Shown here: positions 54,235-63,007 of the stretch, piece after piece | How the letters are laid out: every line of letters begins with the position of its first letter | How positions within the stretch are numbered: the stretch's first letter is position 1 | From: AP-16 sp046727735 | GTDB taxonomy: Bacteria; Pseudomonadota; Alphaproteobacteria; Rhizobiales; Xanthobacteraceae | Assembly (NCBI GenBank): GCA_046727735.1 | Contig: JBKPDF010000031.1 | Span: forward strand, 1-64,000 | Direction: 5' to 3' | DNA: 64,000 nucleotides | The notes under the pieces: model-generated | Database searches by the model: none | Seen by the model: the letters and a program-made list of their open reading frames with translations, nothing else | What the model was told of the DNA's origin: nothing | Made by a program: the position numbers and the translations under genes

Positions 54235-55572
54235 GTGCCGATCCGCCGTGCAGTGAATCGCCGCGCGTTCCTCGCCGGTTCGCTAGCTGTTGCGGCGGGC
54301 CCGGTGCTCGCCGCTCCGGCAGCTCAGCCGGATTTCGACGTATTGATCATCGGCGCCGGAGCTGCCGGCATTGCGGCCGCGCGCCGCGTTGCGGCCGCGG
54401 GGCGCAAGTTCGTGGTTCTCGAGGCCAGCGAGCGATGGGGCGGCCGCTGCTTCACCGATATGGCGAGCTTTCGCGTCCCCTATGAGCGCGGGGCGCGGCT
54501 CCTCTATCAGCCCGATCTCAATGCGCTGGCCAAGCTGGCGCTCAAGGCCGGAATCGACATCTATCCGGTACCGGCGGGGCAGCGGCTGCGGATCGGATTG
54601 CGCGATGCGCGCGAGGGCGAGACCGAGGATTTCCTCGCCAATCTCCTGCGCTGCAACCGTGCGATTTCGGAGGCCGCCAAGGGCAAGGCGGATGTTTCCT
54701 GCGCGCAGGCGCTGCCCAAGGACTTGGGCGACTGGCGCGCCACAATGGAATTCGTGCTCGGGGAGTTCGGATGCGGCAAGGCGCTGAGCGACGTCTCCGC
54801 CATGGATATTGCCAAATCCGCCGAACGCGAGCCTGCGGCATTCTGCCGGCAGGGGCTCGGCACGCTGCTCAGCAAGCTCGCCTTCCGCACACCGATCCAG
54901 TTCTTCAGTCCGGCGACGCGGATCGACTGGGGCGGGTCTCTGGTCGAAGTCGAGACCCGGGGGAGCGTGCTGACGGCGCGCACTGCGATCGTGACTGCTT
55001 CGACGAGCGTGCTCGCCTCCGGCAAGATCAAGTTCCAGCCGGGCTTGCCCGCGCGCCATGCCGATGCGATCGGCAAGCTCGGGCTCGGCTGTTATGAGCA
55101 TGTGGCGGTCGAGTTCGCCGGCAATGCGCTCGGCCTGCAGAGCGACGAGCTCGTGTTCGAGAAAGCCGCCGATGCGCGCACCGCGGCCCTGCTCGCCAAT
55201 GTGTCCGGTTCGCGGCTCTGCATGGTCGAGCTCGCAGGCAAGCTCGGGGCCGATCTCGCCGAAGCCGGCGACGCTGCGATGACCGCATTCGCGGTCGACT
55301 GGCTCGCGCGGTTGTTCGGTGCCGGCGTCAAGCGCGCGGTCCAACGCACGCATGCGACGCGCTGGGCCAGGGAGCCGTGGGTCCTCGGCGCCTTCTCGGC
55401 GGCGGCGCCGGGCGGCCAAGGGGCGCGCCGCACGCTTACCGAACCCCTCGGGGAGCGCCTCTGGTTCGCGGGCGAAGCTGTGCACGATAGCTTGTGGGGC
55501 ACCGTGGGGGGCGCGTGGGAGGCCGGCGAGCGTGCCGCCGACGCTGCCATCAAACGCTTGGGCAGGCGGTGA
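54235..55572 (+). CDS. Tat-exported FAD-dependent amine oxidase
   Basis: A 445-residue flavoprotein of the monoamine oxidase family. A twin-arginine signal (NRRAFLAGSLAVAAGPVLA) is followed by the dinucleotide-binding motif VLIIGAGAAGIAAARRVAAA and EASERWGGRC. The closing FAD segment is RLWFAGEAVHDSLWGTVGGA with WEAGERAADAAI. It should oxidise an amine in the periplasm; the substrate is unknown. The start is GTG 54235, abutting the previous stop; a second GTG six codons later (VNRRAFLAG) is equally plausible. Confidence 0.88.
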   Translation: MPIRRAVNRRAFLAGSLAVAAGPVLAAPAAQPDFDVLIIGAGAAGIAAARRVAAAGRKFVVLEASERWGGRCFTDMASFRVPYERGARLLYQPDLNALAKLALKAGIDIYPVPAGQRLRIGLRDAREGETEDFLANLLRCNRAISEAAKGKADVSCAQALPKDLGDWRATMEFVLGEFGCGKALSDVSAMDIAKSAEREPAAFCRQGLGTLLSKLAFRTPIQFFSPATRIDWGGSLVEVETRGSVLTARTAIVTASTSVLASGKIKFQPGLPARHADAIGKLGLGCYEHVAVEFAGNALGLQSDELVFEKAADARTAALLANVSGSRLCMVELAGKLGADLAEAGDAAMTAFAVDWLARLFGAGVKRAVQRTHATRWAREPWVLGAFSAAAPGGQGARRTLTEPLGERLWFAGEAVHDSLWGTVGGAWEAGERAADAAIKRLGRR

Positions 55573-55667
55573 GCGAGTTCGCGGCCGGAGCGGCCTTCAC
55601 GCCGTCTGCTTCACGTCGGCGAAGCCGCTCGGCGGTTGCAGCGCCGAAGCCGTATTGAGCTCACCGG

Positions 55668-56567
55668 TCAGGCCGCCGCGACCACGAGCCCTTCTTGCTC
55701 GCAGGTGTTTGCGACGTCGCTCACCGTCGCGCGCTGCATGTCGCGCCGGTGCCGCAGGTCGTCGAACGCAGTGCCGCGGTGCATCGTGCAGCGATTGTCC
55801 CACATCACGAGATCGTTGGTCCGCCAGCGGTGGGTATAGACGAACTGCCGCTGGGTTGCGTGCTCGATGAGCTCGTCGATCAGCGCACGCCCCGCCGCAT
55901 CGCTCATGCCGAAGATGCGGCCGGCGTGGGAGGCGAGGTAGAGCGACTTGCGGCCGGATTCGGGGATCACGCGGACGAGCGCCTGCGGCACCGGCGGCAA
56001 CGCCTCGCACTCTTCGTCGGAGAAATTGGTGAAGCCGAGACGGCCGCGCGAGTTGAAGATCGAGTGTTCGGCAATCAGGCCTCGAAGCCTCCGTTTCATA
56101 GCTTCGGGAAGCGCATCGTAGGCGGCGCGCTCGTCGGCGAATTCGGTGTGGCCGCCGACCGGCGGGATGTTGCGCGCATGGAGCAGCGACGCCAATGCGG
56201 GCAGCCGCTTGAACGAGCTGTCGGTGTGCCACAGTCGGTTCGCCAGCTGGAATTGGCGCGTCCGCGAATCCTTGCCCCAGACCTCGTTCTTGTGATTGAG
56301 GTTCGAGACGTCGGCGAATTCCTTGGGCACGCGCAGCGGCGTGTTCTTGCGATGCACGGCGATCGTCAGCTCCAGCGGACCGAACAGCGCCCCAAACGCC
56401 AGGTGCTGCTCCTGCGTGAGCTTCTGGTCGGGGAAGATCAGCACCGCGTACTTGGCGAACGCGGCTTTCAGCTCGGCGAAATCCGCGGCTTCGAGCGGGC
56501 GCGCCAAATCGACGTCGGCGATCTCGGCGGCAAAGTCCGGGGTGACCGGATAGATGCTGATTGCCAT
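55668..56567 (-). CDS. TauD/TfdA family 2-oxoglutarate-dependent dioxygenase
   Basis: A 299-residue non-haem iron dioxygenase. Iron ligands are H114 and D116 (RLWHTDSSFK) and H263 (NRCTMHRGTAFDD); the 2-oxoglutarate-binding arginine is in MQRATVSD. The family includes TauD (taurine) and TfdA (2,4-D); the wording here is nearer the TfdA-like group of unknown substrates common in Bradyrhizobium. It lies in the same direction as the cupin gene and heads a catabolic gene neighbourhood. Confidence 0.9.
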   Translation of the reverse strand: MAISIYPVTPDFAAEIADVDLARPLEAADFAELKAAFAKYAVLIFPDQKLTQEQHLAFGALFGPLELTIAVHRKNTPLRVPKEFADVSNLNHKNEVWGKDSRTRQFQLANRLWHTDSSFKRLPALASLLHARNIPPVGGHTEFADERAAYDALPEAMKRRLRGLIAEHSIFNSRGRLGFTNFSDEECEALPPVPQALVRVIPESGRKSLYLASHAGRIFGMSDAAGRALIDELIEHATQRQFVYTHRWRTNDLVMWDNRCTMHRGTAFDDLRHRRDMQRATVSDVANTCEQEGLVVAAA

Positions 56568-56630
56568 GTCTGTCTCCGCGGCGGTGCGCGATCGGCGCGT
56601 TTCCGATGAGGCGCGCTCCAGGCCGGCTGG

Positions 56631-57089
56631 TCAGCCGGCGAGCGCGTGCTTCCAGGCGAGGTCCCAGTCGTGGCCGAGCATGTCGACGATCTTGCCGTTC
56701 TGCTCGAAGAACCTGTTCGGCACCTGGAAGACGGCGAGCATCAGCCCGCCTTCCGGGGTCCAGGCGGCGTGCCGACTGCCGGCGGGACGCCACACGAAAT
56801 CGCCCGGGCCGACGGAAAGGCCCGCCTCCGGTCCTTCCTTGTCCACCAGGCGTCCCTCGATCATGTAGGTCTGCTCGATCAGCACATGCTCATGGTCCGG
56901 CAAAACGGCGCCGGGTTGCATCCTCAGCAGGACGGTCACGAGGCCGCTGTCGCGGTCGACCAGCAGCGTCTTGACCTCACAGCCTTCGAACCGGGTCTTT
57001 TCCCACGGCAGGTCGTCGATGTGCACCATCCTCGACGCCCTGGGGCCGAGCCCGGCGTGGTGTTTGGCGTTGGGCGTGACGGCGGGCAT
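56631..57089 (-). CDS. Cupin domain protein
   Basis: A 152-residue single-cupin protein. The two cupin motifs are PDHEHVLIEQTYMIEGRL and GDFVWRPAGSRHAAW; metal-ligand histidines and a glutamate are present. It is close in plan to ChrR/acetylacetone-dioxygenase-like cupins, but no activity can be named. The start at 57089 has GAGGAGAAG upstream. It is transcribed with the TauD-family gene (63-base gap) and divergently from the hydroxyacid dehydrogenase gene. Confidence 0.85.
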   Translation of the reverse strand: MPAVTPNAKHHAGLGPRASRMVHIDDLPWEKTRFEGCEVKTLLVDRDSGLVTVLLRMQPGAVLPDHEHVLIEQTYMIEGRLVDKEGPEAGLSVGPGDFVWRPAGSRHAAWTPEGGLMLAVFQVPNRFFEQNGKIVDMLGHDWDLAWKHALAG

Positions 57090-57286
57090 GCTCTTCTCCT
57101 CGCGCTCGCAACCATGCAGCCTAACGGTTCCGGCCGCGACGTTCCAGACGGCCCCGAGCAGGACCTTGCGGCGGACTGCGAACCCGAAGCACCGGCTCAT
57201 CCGCGCGCGCCATTGCCGCAGCCACTGGCGCCGCGTACCGTGATGCGATCGACATCGTGACCTCCTATTTGCGCAGCCGATTATCG

Positions 57287-58282
57287 ATGCCCCGTGTGTT
57301 TCTCACCCATACGCCGGACATGCTGCGGAACTACTACGGCGACAACGCGCTCGCGGCGCTCAGAAACCACGCCGAAGTCCGCATCAATGAGACCGACCGG
57401 GTGCTCGACGCCGACACGCTGGCGCAGGCCGCACGCGGGTGCGAGATCATCGTCTCGGACCGGCAGACTCCGGGGCCGGCGGCTTTGTTTCGCCAAGTCC
57501 CGGACCTCGTCGCACTCCTGCGCTGCGCCGTGGACATCCGCAACGTCGACGTTCAGGCGGCGAGCCAGGCCGGCATTCTCGTCACGCACGCCACACCGGG
57601 TTTTGCCGCCTCCGTCGCCGAGATGGCGGTCGGCTTCATGGTCGACCTCGCGCGCAGCATTTCGGATTCGGTGCTGATCTATCGCCAGGACCGCGCCCCG
57701 GAAGCGCGTCCGGGCCGGCAGCTCAAGGGCGCCACCCTGGGGATCATCGGCTACGGCACGATCGGCCGATACCTAGCTCCGATCGGCCAGGCACTCGGCA
57801 TGCAGGTGATCGTCAGCGATCCTTATCAGGCCGTTTCGGCCGCCGGCATCCGGCAGGTCGAACTCGATGCCCTGCTTGCCCAATCGGATTTCGTCGTCTG
57901 TCTCGCCGTCGCGACGGAAGAGACCGAGAACCTGATGGATGCGGAAAACTTCGCGCGGATGAAGCCGACGGCGTTCTTCATCAATTTGTCCCGCGGCAAC
58001 CTGGTCGACGAGGCCGCGCTCACCCGGGCGCTCGACGAGCGACGCATCGCGGGCGCGGCGCTCGATGTCGGCCGCGCACCGGACCAGATGCCCTCGCTCG
58101 ATGTCGCCCGCCGCCCCGACGTCATCGCCACGCCGCACGCGGCCGGCCTCACGCCGGAAGCGATCGAGCACCAGGCCTTCGACACCGTGCATCAGGTGGC
58201 GGAGCTCGTCACCGGGCGCGTTCCGCCCGGCGCCGTCAACGCCGATGCGGCGAGCCGCCTCGCGCGCTTGCGTCCACGCTGA
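57287..58282 (+). CDS. D-isomer-specific 2-hydroxyacid dehydrogenase family protein
   Basis: A 331-residue NAD-dependent dehydrogenase. The Rossmann motif is LGIIGYGTIGRYLAPI, and the catalytic arginine and histidine are in INLSRGNLVDEAAL and IATPHAAGLTPEA. Where most members have the catalytic glutamate (ALDVF-x-x-E-P), this protein reads ALDVGRAPDQMPS, so the usual R-E-H triad is incomplete. I recall the same wording in a subfamily of uncharacterised homologues. The ATG at 57287 is preferred; a GTG at 57257 is open. Confidence 0.85.
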   Translation: MPRVFLTHTPDMLRNYYGDNALAALRNHAEVRINETDRVLDADTLAQAARGCEIIVSDRQTPGPAALFRQVPDLVALLRCAVDIRNVDVQAASQAGILVTHATPGFAASVAEMAVGFMVDLARSISDSVLIYRQDRAPEARPGRQLKGATLGIIGYGTIGRYLAPIGQALGMQVIVSDPYQAVSAAGIRQVELDALLAQSDFVVCLAVATEETENLMDAENFARMKPTAFFINLSRGNLVDEAALTRALDERRIAGAALDVGRAPDQMPSLDVARRPDVIATPHAAGLTPEAIEHQAFDTVHQVAELVTGRVPPGAVNADAASRLARLRPR

Positions 58283-58361
58283 GGCGGCGCATGCCCTCGC
58301 TTGGCCCTGTGTGCCTGGTGGGCATTTGATGGTCTATCGGGCGTCGGGATACTCACCGGCG

Positions 58362-59432
58362 TCACGTGCCCGCCGCAAGCCGGGTCGGGCGCTTGTTCGC
58401 GAGCGGCAAATTCACCGCCTCGTTGCTCTCGGCCGAGAGGTCGGCGGCCATGTATAGCTCCATCACCTGCCTGGCCTCCTCGGGTTTCACCAGCACCTCG
58501 CGGTCGAACGCGACGGCTTCGACGAAATGCACTGTCTCGCTCGCCATCGGCCCGGCGAACACGTGGCCGACCGATTCCCCCGGCATGCTCGACATCGGAA
58601 ACACCGCGCCGTCCTTCATGGTGCGCAGCATCACGTCGCGATGGGTGTCGTCGACCAGCAGCGCGCCTTCGGTGCCGACGACCTCGATCCAGGTCTGGGA
58701 AAAATTAGGATAGCCGGCCGGCAGGCTCCAGCCGCCGCCGACCACGAAGGAGAGGCCGGAATCGAGCGTCACCACCGCCCATTGCAGGTCGGGCACGTCG
58801 CCGCCGCTCGCTTCCCGCATCGCGCCGTAGTTCACCTGCGAATAGACCCGCACCGGCTTTGCCGGCGCGAGGCACCACAGTACGAAATCGATGTCGTGCG
58901 TGGATTCCATCGCGGCCGGCGACAGCTTGACCCGGCCGCTGATCTTCTTGCCGAGCCCGCGGGTGATGTGGCGGCTGACCAGGACGGATACCGGCTTGCC
59001 GATCGTGCCCTCCGCAATCGCTTTCTTCACATAGGCGAATTTCGGGTTGAAGCGCTGCGAATAGCCGATGGTGAATTTGAGGCCGCGGCTGCGGGCGAGC
59101 GCGATCAGCTCGTCGGCCTCCGAGAGCTCGATTGCGATCGGCTTCTCCAGGAAAACGTGCTTGCCGGCCAGCAGACAATCCCGCGCGATTGGGAAATGCG
59201 TTGTCTCCGGCGTGGCGCTGATGAATACCGCCGCGATGTCGTCGTTGTCGAGGAGCTTGCGATAATCCGCGACCGTGCTTCGCGGCCGGGTCGCCGCCGC
59301 GACTTCCGCGAGCCGCTCCGGCCGGATCTCGGCGACGTGCAGCGCTGCGACCAGCGGATGCGCCGCGCAGATCTCGGCGCGGATCCCGCCGCACCAGCCG
59401 GTGCCGATGATCGCAACTTCGATCGGTTCCAT
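58362..59432 (-). CDS. Gfo/Idh/MocA family oxidoreductase
   Basis: A 356-residue NAD(P)-dependent oxidoreductase. The N-terminal Rossmann fold has VAIIGTGWCGGIRAEIC, the central segment is HVFLEKPIAIELSEADELI with the conserved E-K-P, and the C-terminal sheet domain carries SPAAMESTHDIDFVLW. Such enzymes act on sugars, inositols or cyclic polyols. The start is the ATG at 59432 (MEPIEVAII). It is transcribed after the enoyl-CoA hydratase gene with a 77-base gap. Confidence 0.9.
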   Translation of the reverse strand: MEPIEVAIIGTGWCGGIRAEICAAHPLVAALHVAEIRPERLAEVAAATRPRSTVADYRKLLDNDDIAAVFISATPETTHFPIARDCLLAGKHVFLEKPIAIELSEADELIALARSRGLKFTIGYSQRFNPKFAYVKKAIAEGTIGKPVSVLVSRHITRGLGKKISGRVKLSPAAMESTHDIDFVLWCLAPAKPVRVYSQVNYGAMREASGGDVPDLQWAVVTLDSGLSFVVGGGWSLPAGYPNFSQTWIEVVGTEGALLVDDTHRDVMLRTMKDGAVFPMSSMPGESVGHVFAGPMASETVHFVEAVAFDREVLVKPEEARQVMELYMAADLSAESNEAVNLPLANKRPTRLAAGT

Positions 59433-59509
59433 GGTTTCTTCGGCAGTTGGCTCAACCAAATGCTCGTTGGAGTCGCTTGTAGCACGCAAGGGGCGCGCAA
59501 CCTGACAAT

Positions 59510-60313
59510 TTATGCCGGCTTCCAGCGTGCGGCACGCTTTTGCGCGAACGATGCCAATCCCTCGGCGGCTTCGGCCGACTGGCGCTTCGCCGCATGACTC
59601 TCGACGAGCCGATCGAATGCCGCGGAGTCGAGATCGGCGAACGCGCAACGCATCGCCAGCGCCTTCGTCTGGGCAATTGCGTCCGGGCCGTTCTCGAGCA
59701 TGTGGGAGAGCATGCGCTCGCCGGCCATTTCGAGCTCGGCCCGCGGCACCACCTCGTGCACCAGGCCGATCCGCCGCGCTTCTGCCGCGCCGAACCGTTC
59801 CCCCGTCAGCGCGTATCGCCGCAGCTGGCGCACGCCAATCGCGTCCGCGAGTTGCGGCAGGATGATGGCCGCGGTGAGCCCCCAGCGCACTTCCGCGATC
59901 GAGAACACCGCATCCTCTGTCGCGATGGCCACGTCGCATGCCGCAACGATCCCGGTGCCGCCGCCGAAACAGCCGCCGTGCACGAGCGCAACCGTCGGCA
60001 CCGGCACGACATTGAGGCGCTGCACTGCCTCCGCGGTCGCCCGCGAAACGCGAATATTTTCTTGCGATGAAGCTTGCCGAACCGCATCGATCCATTTGAG
60101 ATCCGCGCCGGCCTGGAAATGCCGGCCGTTGCCCTTGACGAGGATCGCACGCAAGTCGTCGGCTCCCGACAGCGCCTCGATTGACGCGAGCAGGCCCTCG
60201 ATCAGCGCGCCGTCATAGGCGTTGTTGACCGCCGGCCGATTGAGCACGACGCTCGCTACGCCGCGCGCGTCGATGCTCCAGAGGACCGGACCCGTTGCAT
60301 TGGAAGGACTCAT
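59510..60313 (-). CDS. Enoyl-CoA hydratase/isomerase family protein
   Basis: A 267-residue crotonase-fold protein. Oxyanion-hole segments are HFQAGADLKWIDAV and VHGGCFGGGTGIVAACDVAIA; the acidic position of hydratases is reached by AEVRWGLTAAIILP. The family includes methylglutaconyl-CoA and short-chain enoyl-CoA hydratases. The start ATG at 60313 gives MSPSNATGPVLW. The reading frame is open far upstream to 61420 only because the frame of the neighbouring SDR N terminus happens to coincide; this is not a fusion protein. Confidence 0.9.
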   Translation of the reverse strand: MSPSNATGPVLWSIDARGVASVVLNRPAVNNAYDGALIEGLLASIEALSGADDLRAILVKGNGRHFQAGADLKWIDAVRQASSQENIRVSRATAEAVQRLNVVPVPTVALVHGGCFGGGTGIVAACDVAIATEDAVFSIAEVRWGLTAAIILPQLADAIGVRQLRRYALTGERFGAAEARRIGLVHEVVPRAELEMAGERMLSHMLENGPDAIAQTKALAMRCAFADLDSAAFDRLVESHAAKRQSAEAAEGLASFAQKRAARWKPA

Positions 60314-60377
60314 CAAGCATCTCCAAGGATGAATGCCGAACGAATGGGAACGATAGTCCTGGCCGCGAACGCCCCTG

Positions 60378-60472
60378 ACCTCCCCTTGCAAAGGGGAGGT
60401 CGACCGCGAAGCGGTCGGGCCTCCCGGCTCGCATCTCGCGATGCTCGCCGACCTCCCCCTTTCAGGGGCAGG
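60378..60472 (-). repeat. Structured palindromic repeat, copy D
   Basis: Opposite orientation to copies A-C. It has a perfect stem ACCTCCCCTT (60378-60387) with AAGGGGAGGT (60391-60400) and a GAA-loop stem CGACCGC/GCGGTCG (60401-60417). On the minus strand, 60425-60450 folds as CGGC, G/A mismatch, GCATC, loop GCGA, GATGC, G/A mismatch, GCCG. A further imperfect C-rich/G-rich stem follows. It fills most of the gap between the SDR and enoyl-CoA hydratase genes. Confidence 0.75.
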
Positions 60473-60522
60473 AAAACGACCCGGGTAACGTGCATTCACC
60501 ACCAAGCGACGCGATCTTGAGC

Positions 60523-61417
60523 TTAATCGAGATCCTCGCCGTCCATGCCGGCGTTGCGCCGCGCTCGGGCGACGAGGTCGGTGACCACGGGGCCGACCGC
60601 GGCCGGATCCTCGACCGGCTCTGCGGCCGGGCCGCGATGCCAGCCTTCCATCACCGCAAAGAACCCGCCGCCGACTTCGAACACGCGGCCGGTCACGTGG
60701 CCGGATTGCCGGCTCGCGAGCCACACCGCGATCGGGGGCACCCAGCGCGCATCGCGCCGGGCGCGCTGCTCGGGCGTCAGCGTGCGCAAATTCTCGGTCA
60801 TCCGGGTTTGCGCGTGCGGCATGATGGCGTTCACGGTGACGCCGTAGCGCTTGAGCTCGCGCGCCGCGATGGTGGTGAACGCGGCAACCCCGGCCTTGGC
60901 AGCTCCGTAGTTCGTCTGTCCCACGTTGCCGAACAAGCCGGAGCTCGATGACGTGTTGATCAGCCGCGCCTCGATCGGGCCGCCGCTCGCCTTGCTGCGA
61001 TCGCGCCAATAGGCCGCGGCGTGGCGCGCGGGCAGAAACGTGCCCTTGAGATGCACCCGGATCACCGCGTCCCATTCCGCCTCGTCCATGTTGACGAGCA
61101 TGCGATCGCGCAGGATGCCGGCATTGTTGATCAGGACGTCGAGACCGCCGAAGCTGTCGATCGCCTGTTCGATCAGCCGCTTGGCGCCGTTCCAGTCGGC
61201 GACGTCGTCGCCGTTGGCGCTTGCTTCGGCGCCCGCGGCGCGGATTTCGGCGGCGACCTCGGCGGCCGGGGAGGTATCGCGTCCGCTGCCGTCGGCCGCC
61301 GAGGTCGTTGACGACGACCCGGGCACCGTGGGCGGCCAGCATGCGGGCATGCTCGCGGCCGATGCCGGCTCCCGCCCCGGTCACCACCGCCACCCGGCCC
61401 TCGCACAGCCGCTGCAT
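60523..61417 (-). pseudogene. SDR family NAD(P)-dependent oxidoreductase, frameshifted near the N terminus
   Basis: A short-chain dehydrogenase close to bacterial multifunctional-enzyme-type 3-hydroxyacyl-CoA dehydrogenases. The N terminus (VAVVTGAGAGIGREHARML, VVVNDLGG) is read from ATG 61417. From about 61296 the natural continuation (DGSGRDTSPAAEVAAEIRAA) is in another frame, which then runs intact to 60523. Catalytic residues are in INTSSSSGLFGN and TNYGAAKAGVAAF. One extra base or two missing bases at GGCGGCCGACGG explain the break. It is either a real lesion or a sequence error. Intact, it would be about 297 residues. Confidence 0.8.
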
Positions 61418-61599
61418 CACGCTCGCTCCTGATCGTTGCTCGCATCATTGTCGGGCCTCGCCGCGGCCGGTGCAACGCGGGGCGCCGGCGCCCGGCGCTC
61501 CGCGGCCGGCCGGCAGGGTTGCCGCTGCCTGCCATTCGTGCAAAACAAACGGCAGAAACCTGCGTTATCCAGACATCTCCGAGAAACGGGAGGAATGAA

Positions 61600-62685
61600 A
61601 TGAAACGTCGCGACGTACTCAAAGCCGGCGGCGCCGGCCTGGCGGCCGCGGCGATTGCCAAGCCGGCGATCGCCCAGTCGATGCCCGAGCTCAAGTGGCG
61701 CTGCACTTCGAGCTTTCCTAAGTCGCTCGATACGCTCTACGGCGCCGCCGAGGTGTTTGCGAAGGCGGTCGCGGAGGCGACCGAAAACAAGTTCCAGATC
61801 CAGGTGTTCGCGGCCGGCGAGATCGTTCCCGGCTTGCAGGCCGCGGATGCGGTGACCAACGGCACCGTCGAGCTGTGCCACACCGCCTCGTACTACTACG
61901 TCGGCAAGGATCCGACCTTCGCGCTGCCCTGCGCGGTCCCGTTCGGCCTCAATGCGCGCATGCAGAACGCGTGGATGTATTTCGGCGGCGGCATCGATCT
62001 GACCAACGAGTTCTACAAAAAATACAACATCTACGCGCTCCCGGCCGGCAACACGGGTTGCCAGATGGGCGGCTGGTTCCGCAAGGAGATCAAGGAGCCT
62101 TCCGACTTCAATGGTCTCAAGATGCGGATCGGAGGCTATGCCGGCCGCGTGCTGCAGAAGCTCGGCTGCGTGCCGCAGCAGCTCGCCGGCGGCGACATCT
62201 ACCCGGCGCTGGAGAAGGGCACGATCGACGCCGCCGAATGGGTCGGCCCCTACGACGACGAGAAGCTCGGATTCTACAAGGTCGCGCCGTATTACTATTA
62301 CCCGGGGTGGTGGGAAGGCGGCACCCAGGCGGCGTTGTTCTTCAACATCGAAAAATGGAACTCGCTCACCCCGACCTACAAATCGATCGTGCGCACCGCG
62401 GCCGACATGTGCAATGTCTGGATGCAGGCGAAATACGACGCGGTGAATCCCGCCGCGTTGCGCCGGCTGGTCGCGGAGAAGACGCAGCTGCGCCCGTTCC
62501 CGCAGCCGGTGATGGATGCCTGCTTCAAGGCCGCCAACGAAGTCTACGACGAAGTCTCGGCGACGAACCCGATGTTCAAGAAGATCTGGGAGTCGATCCG
62601 AGCTTTCCGCAACGAAGAGTACCTGTGGTGGTCGGTCGCGGAATACAACAACGACAATTACATGATCCGCCACACCCGCAGCTGA
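61600..62685 (+). CDS. dctP: TRAP transporter substrate-binding protein DctP
   Basis: A 361-residue periplasmic binding protein of the TRAP (DctP) family, mannitol/chloroaromatic-acid type. A Tat-like signal, KRRDVLKAGGAGLAAAAIA, ends before AQSMPELKW. Family segments include GEIVPGLQAADAVTNGTVEL, MGGWFRKEI, GLKMRIGGYAGRVL and ALEKGTIDAAEWVGPYDD. The ribosome binding site GGGAGG precedes the ATG at 61600. It ends 30 bases before a strong terminator. The membrane subunits at the window's right end are on the opposite strand, so it may pair with them or with genes outside. Confidence 0.93.
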   Translation: MKRRDVLKAGGAGLAAAAIAKPAIAQSMPELKWRCTSSFPKSLDTLYGAAEVFAKAVAEATENKFQIQVFAAGEIVPGLQAADAVTNGTVELCHTASYYYVGKDPTFALPCAVPFGLNARMQNAWMYFGGGIDLTNEFYKKYNIYALPAGNTGCQMGGWFRKEIKEPSDFNGLKMRIGGYAGRVLQKLGCVPQQLAGGDIYPALEKGTIDAAEWVGPYDDEKLGFYKVAPYYYYPGWWEGGTQAALFFNIEKWNSLTPTYKSIVRTAADMCNVWMQAKYDAVNPAALRRLVAEKTQLRPFPQPVMDACFKAANEVYDEVSATNPMFKKIWESIRAFRNEEYLWWSVAEYNNDNYMIRHTRS

Positions 62686-62714
62686 TCCGGCGTCTGCTGG
62701 CGGCGACAACGAAG

Positions 62715-62747
62715 AACCCCGGGGCGCCGCCCCGGGGTTTTGTTTTT
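62715..62747 (+). terminator. Intrinsic terminator of dctP
   Basis: AACCCCGGGGC at 62715-62725 pairs perfectly with GCCCCGGGGTT at 62729-62739 around a three-base loop. The T-rich tract TTTTGTTTTT follows. This is a textbook Rho-independent terminator 30 bases after the dctP stop codon. Confidence 0.92.
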
Positions 62748-62769
62748 CGCGGATGCGGAGCTTCGACGC

Positions 62770-62991
62770 TCAGCTCTTGGCGCGCGTTCGGATCGAGAAG
62801 ATATCGAAGCCGTATTCCGCGATCTGCCACCACAGACATTCGTCGTTGCGGAACGTGTACGTCGATTCCCACTCCTTCTTGAACAGCGGGTTCTCGGCGG
62901 AAATCTCGCGATAGAGCTCGAGCGCGGCGTTGAAGGAGGCCTCCATCACCGCCGGCGGGAAGGCTCGCAGCTGCGCGCCTTGCGCCACGGG
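62770..62991 (-). pseudogene. Truncated remnant of a second TRAP binding protein (C-terminal ~73 codons)
   Basis: The frame encodes VAQGAQLRAFPPAVMEASF and onward, with NPLFKKEWESTYTFRNDE and LWWQIAEYGFD. This aligns residue by residue with the last 73 residues of the DctP encoded just across the terminator (LRPFPQPVMDACF, NPMFKKIWESIRAFRNEE, LWWSVAEYNND). Everything upstream is gone: homology begins about 20 bases after the dctM stop codon, so a deletion joined the two genes. A short peptide could still be made from a TTG or GTG start. Confidence 0.85.
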
Positions 62992-63007
62992 GGCGCGCCC
63001 CAAACCC

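Noticed and set aside
59510..61420. A single 636-codon open frame on the minus strand suggesting an SDR-enoyl-CoA hydratase fusion
   Set aside because: Only the first ~42 codons and the last 267 make sense. The middle is out of frame with a well-conserved SDR body and includes intergenic repeat DNA.
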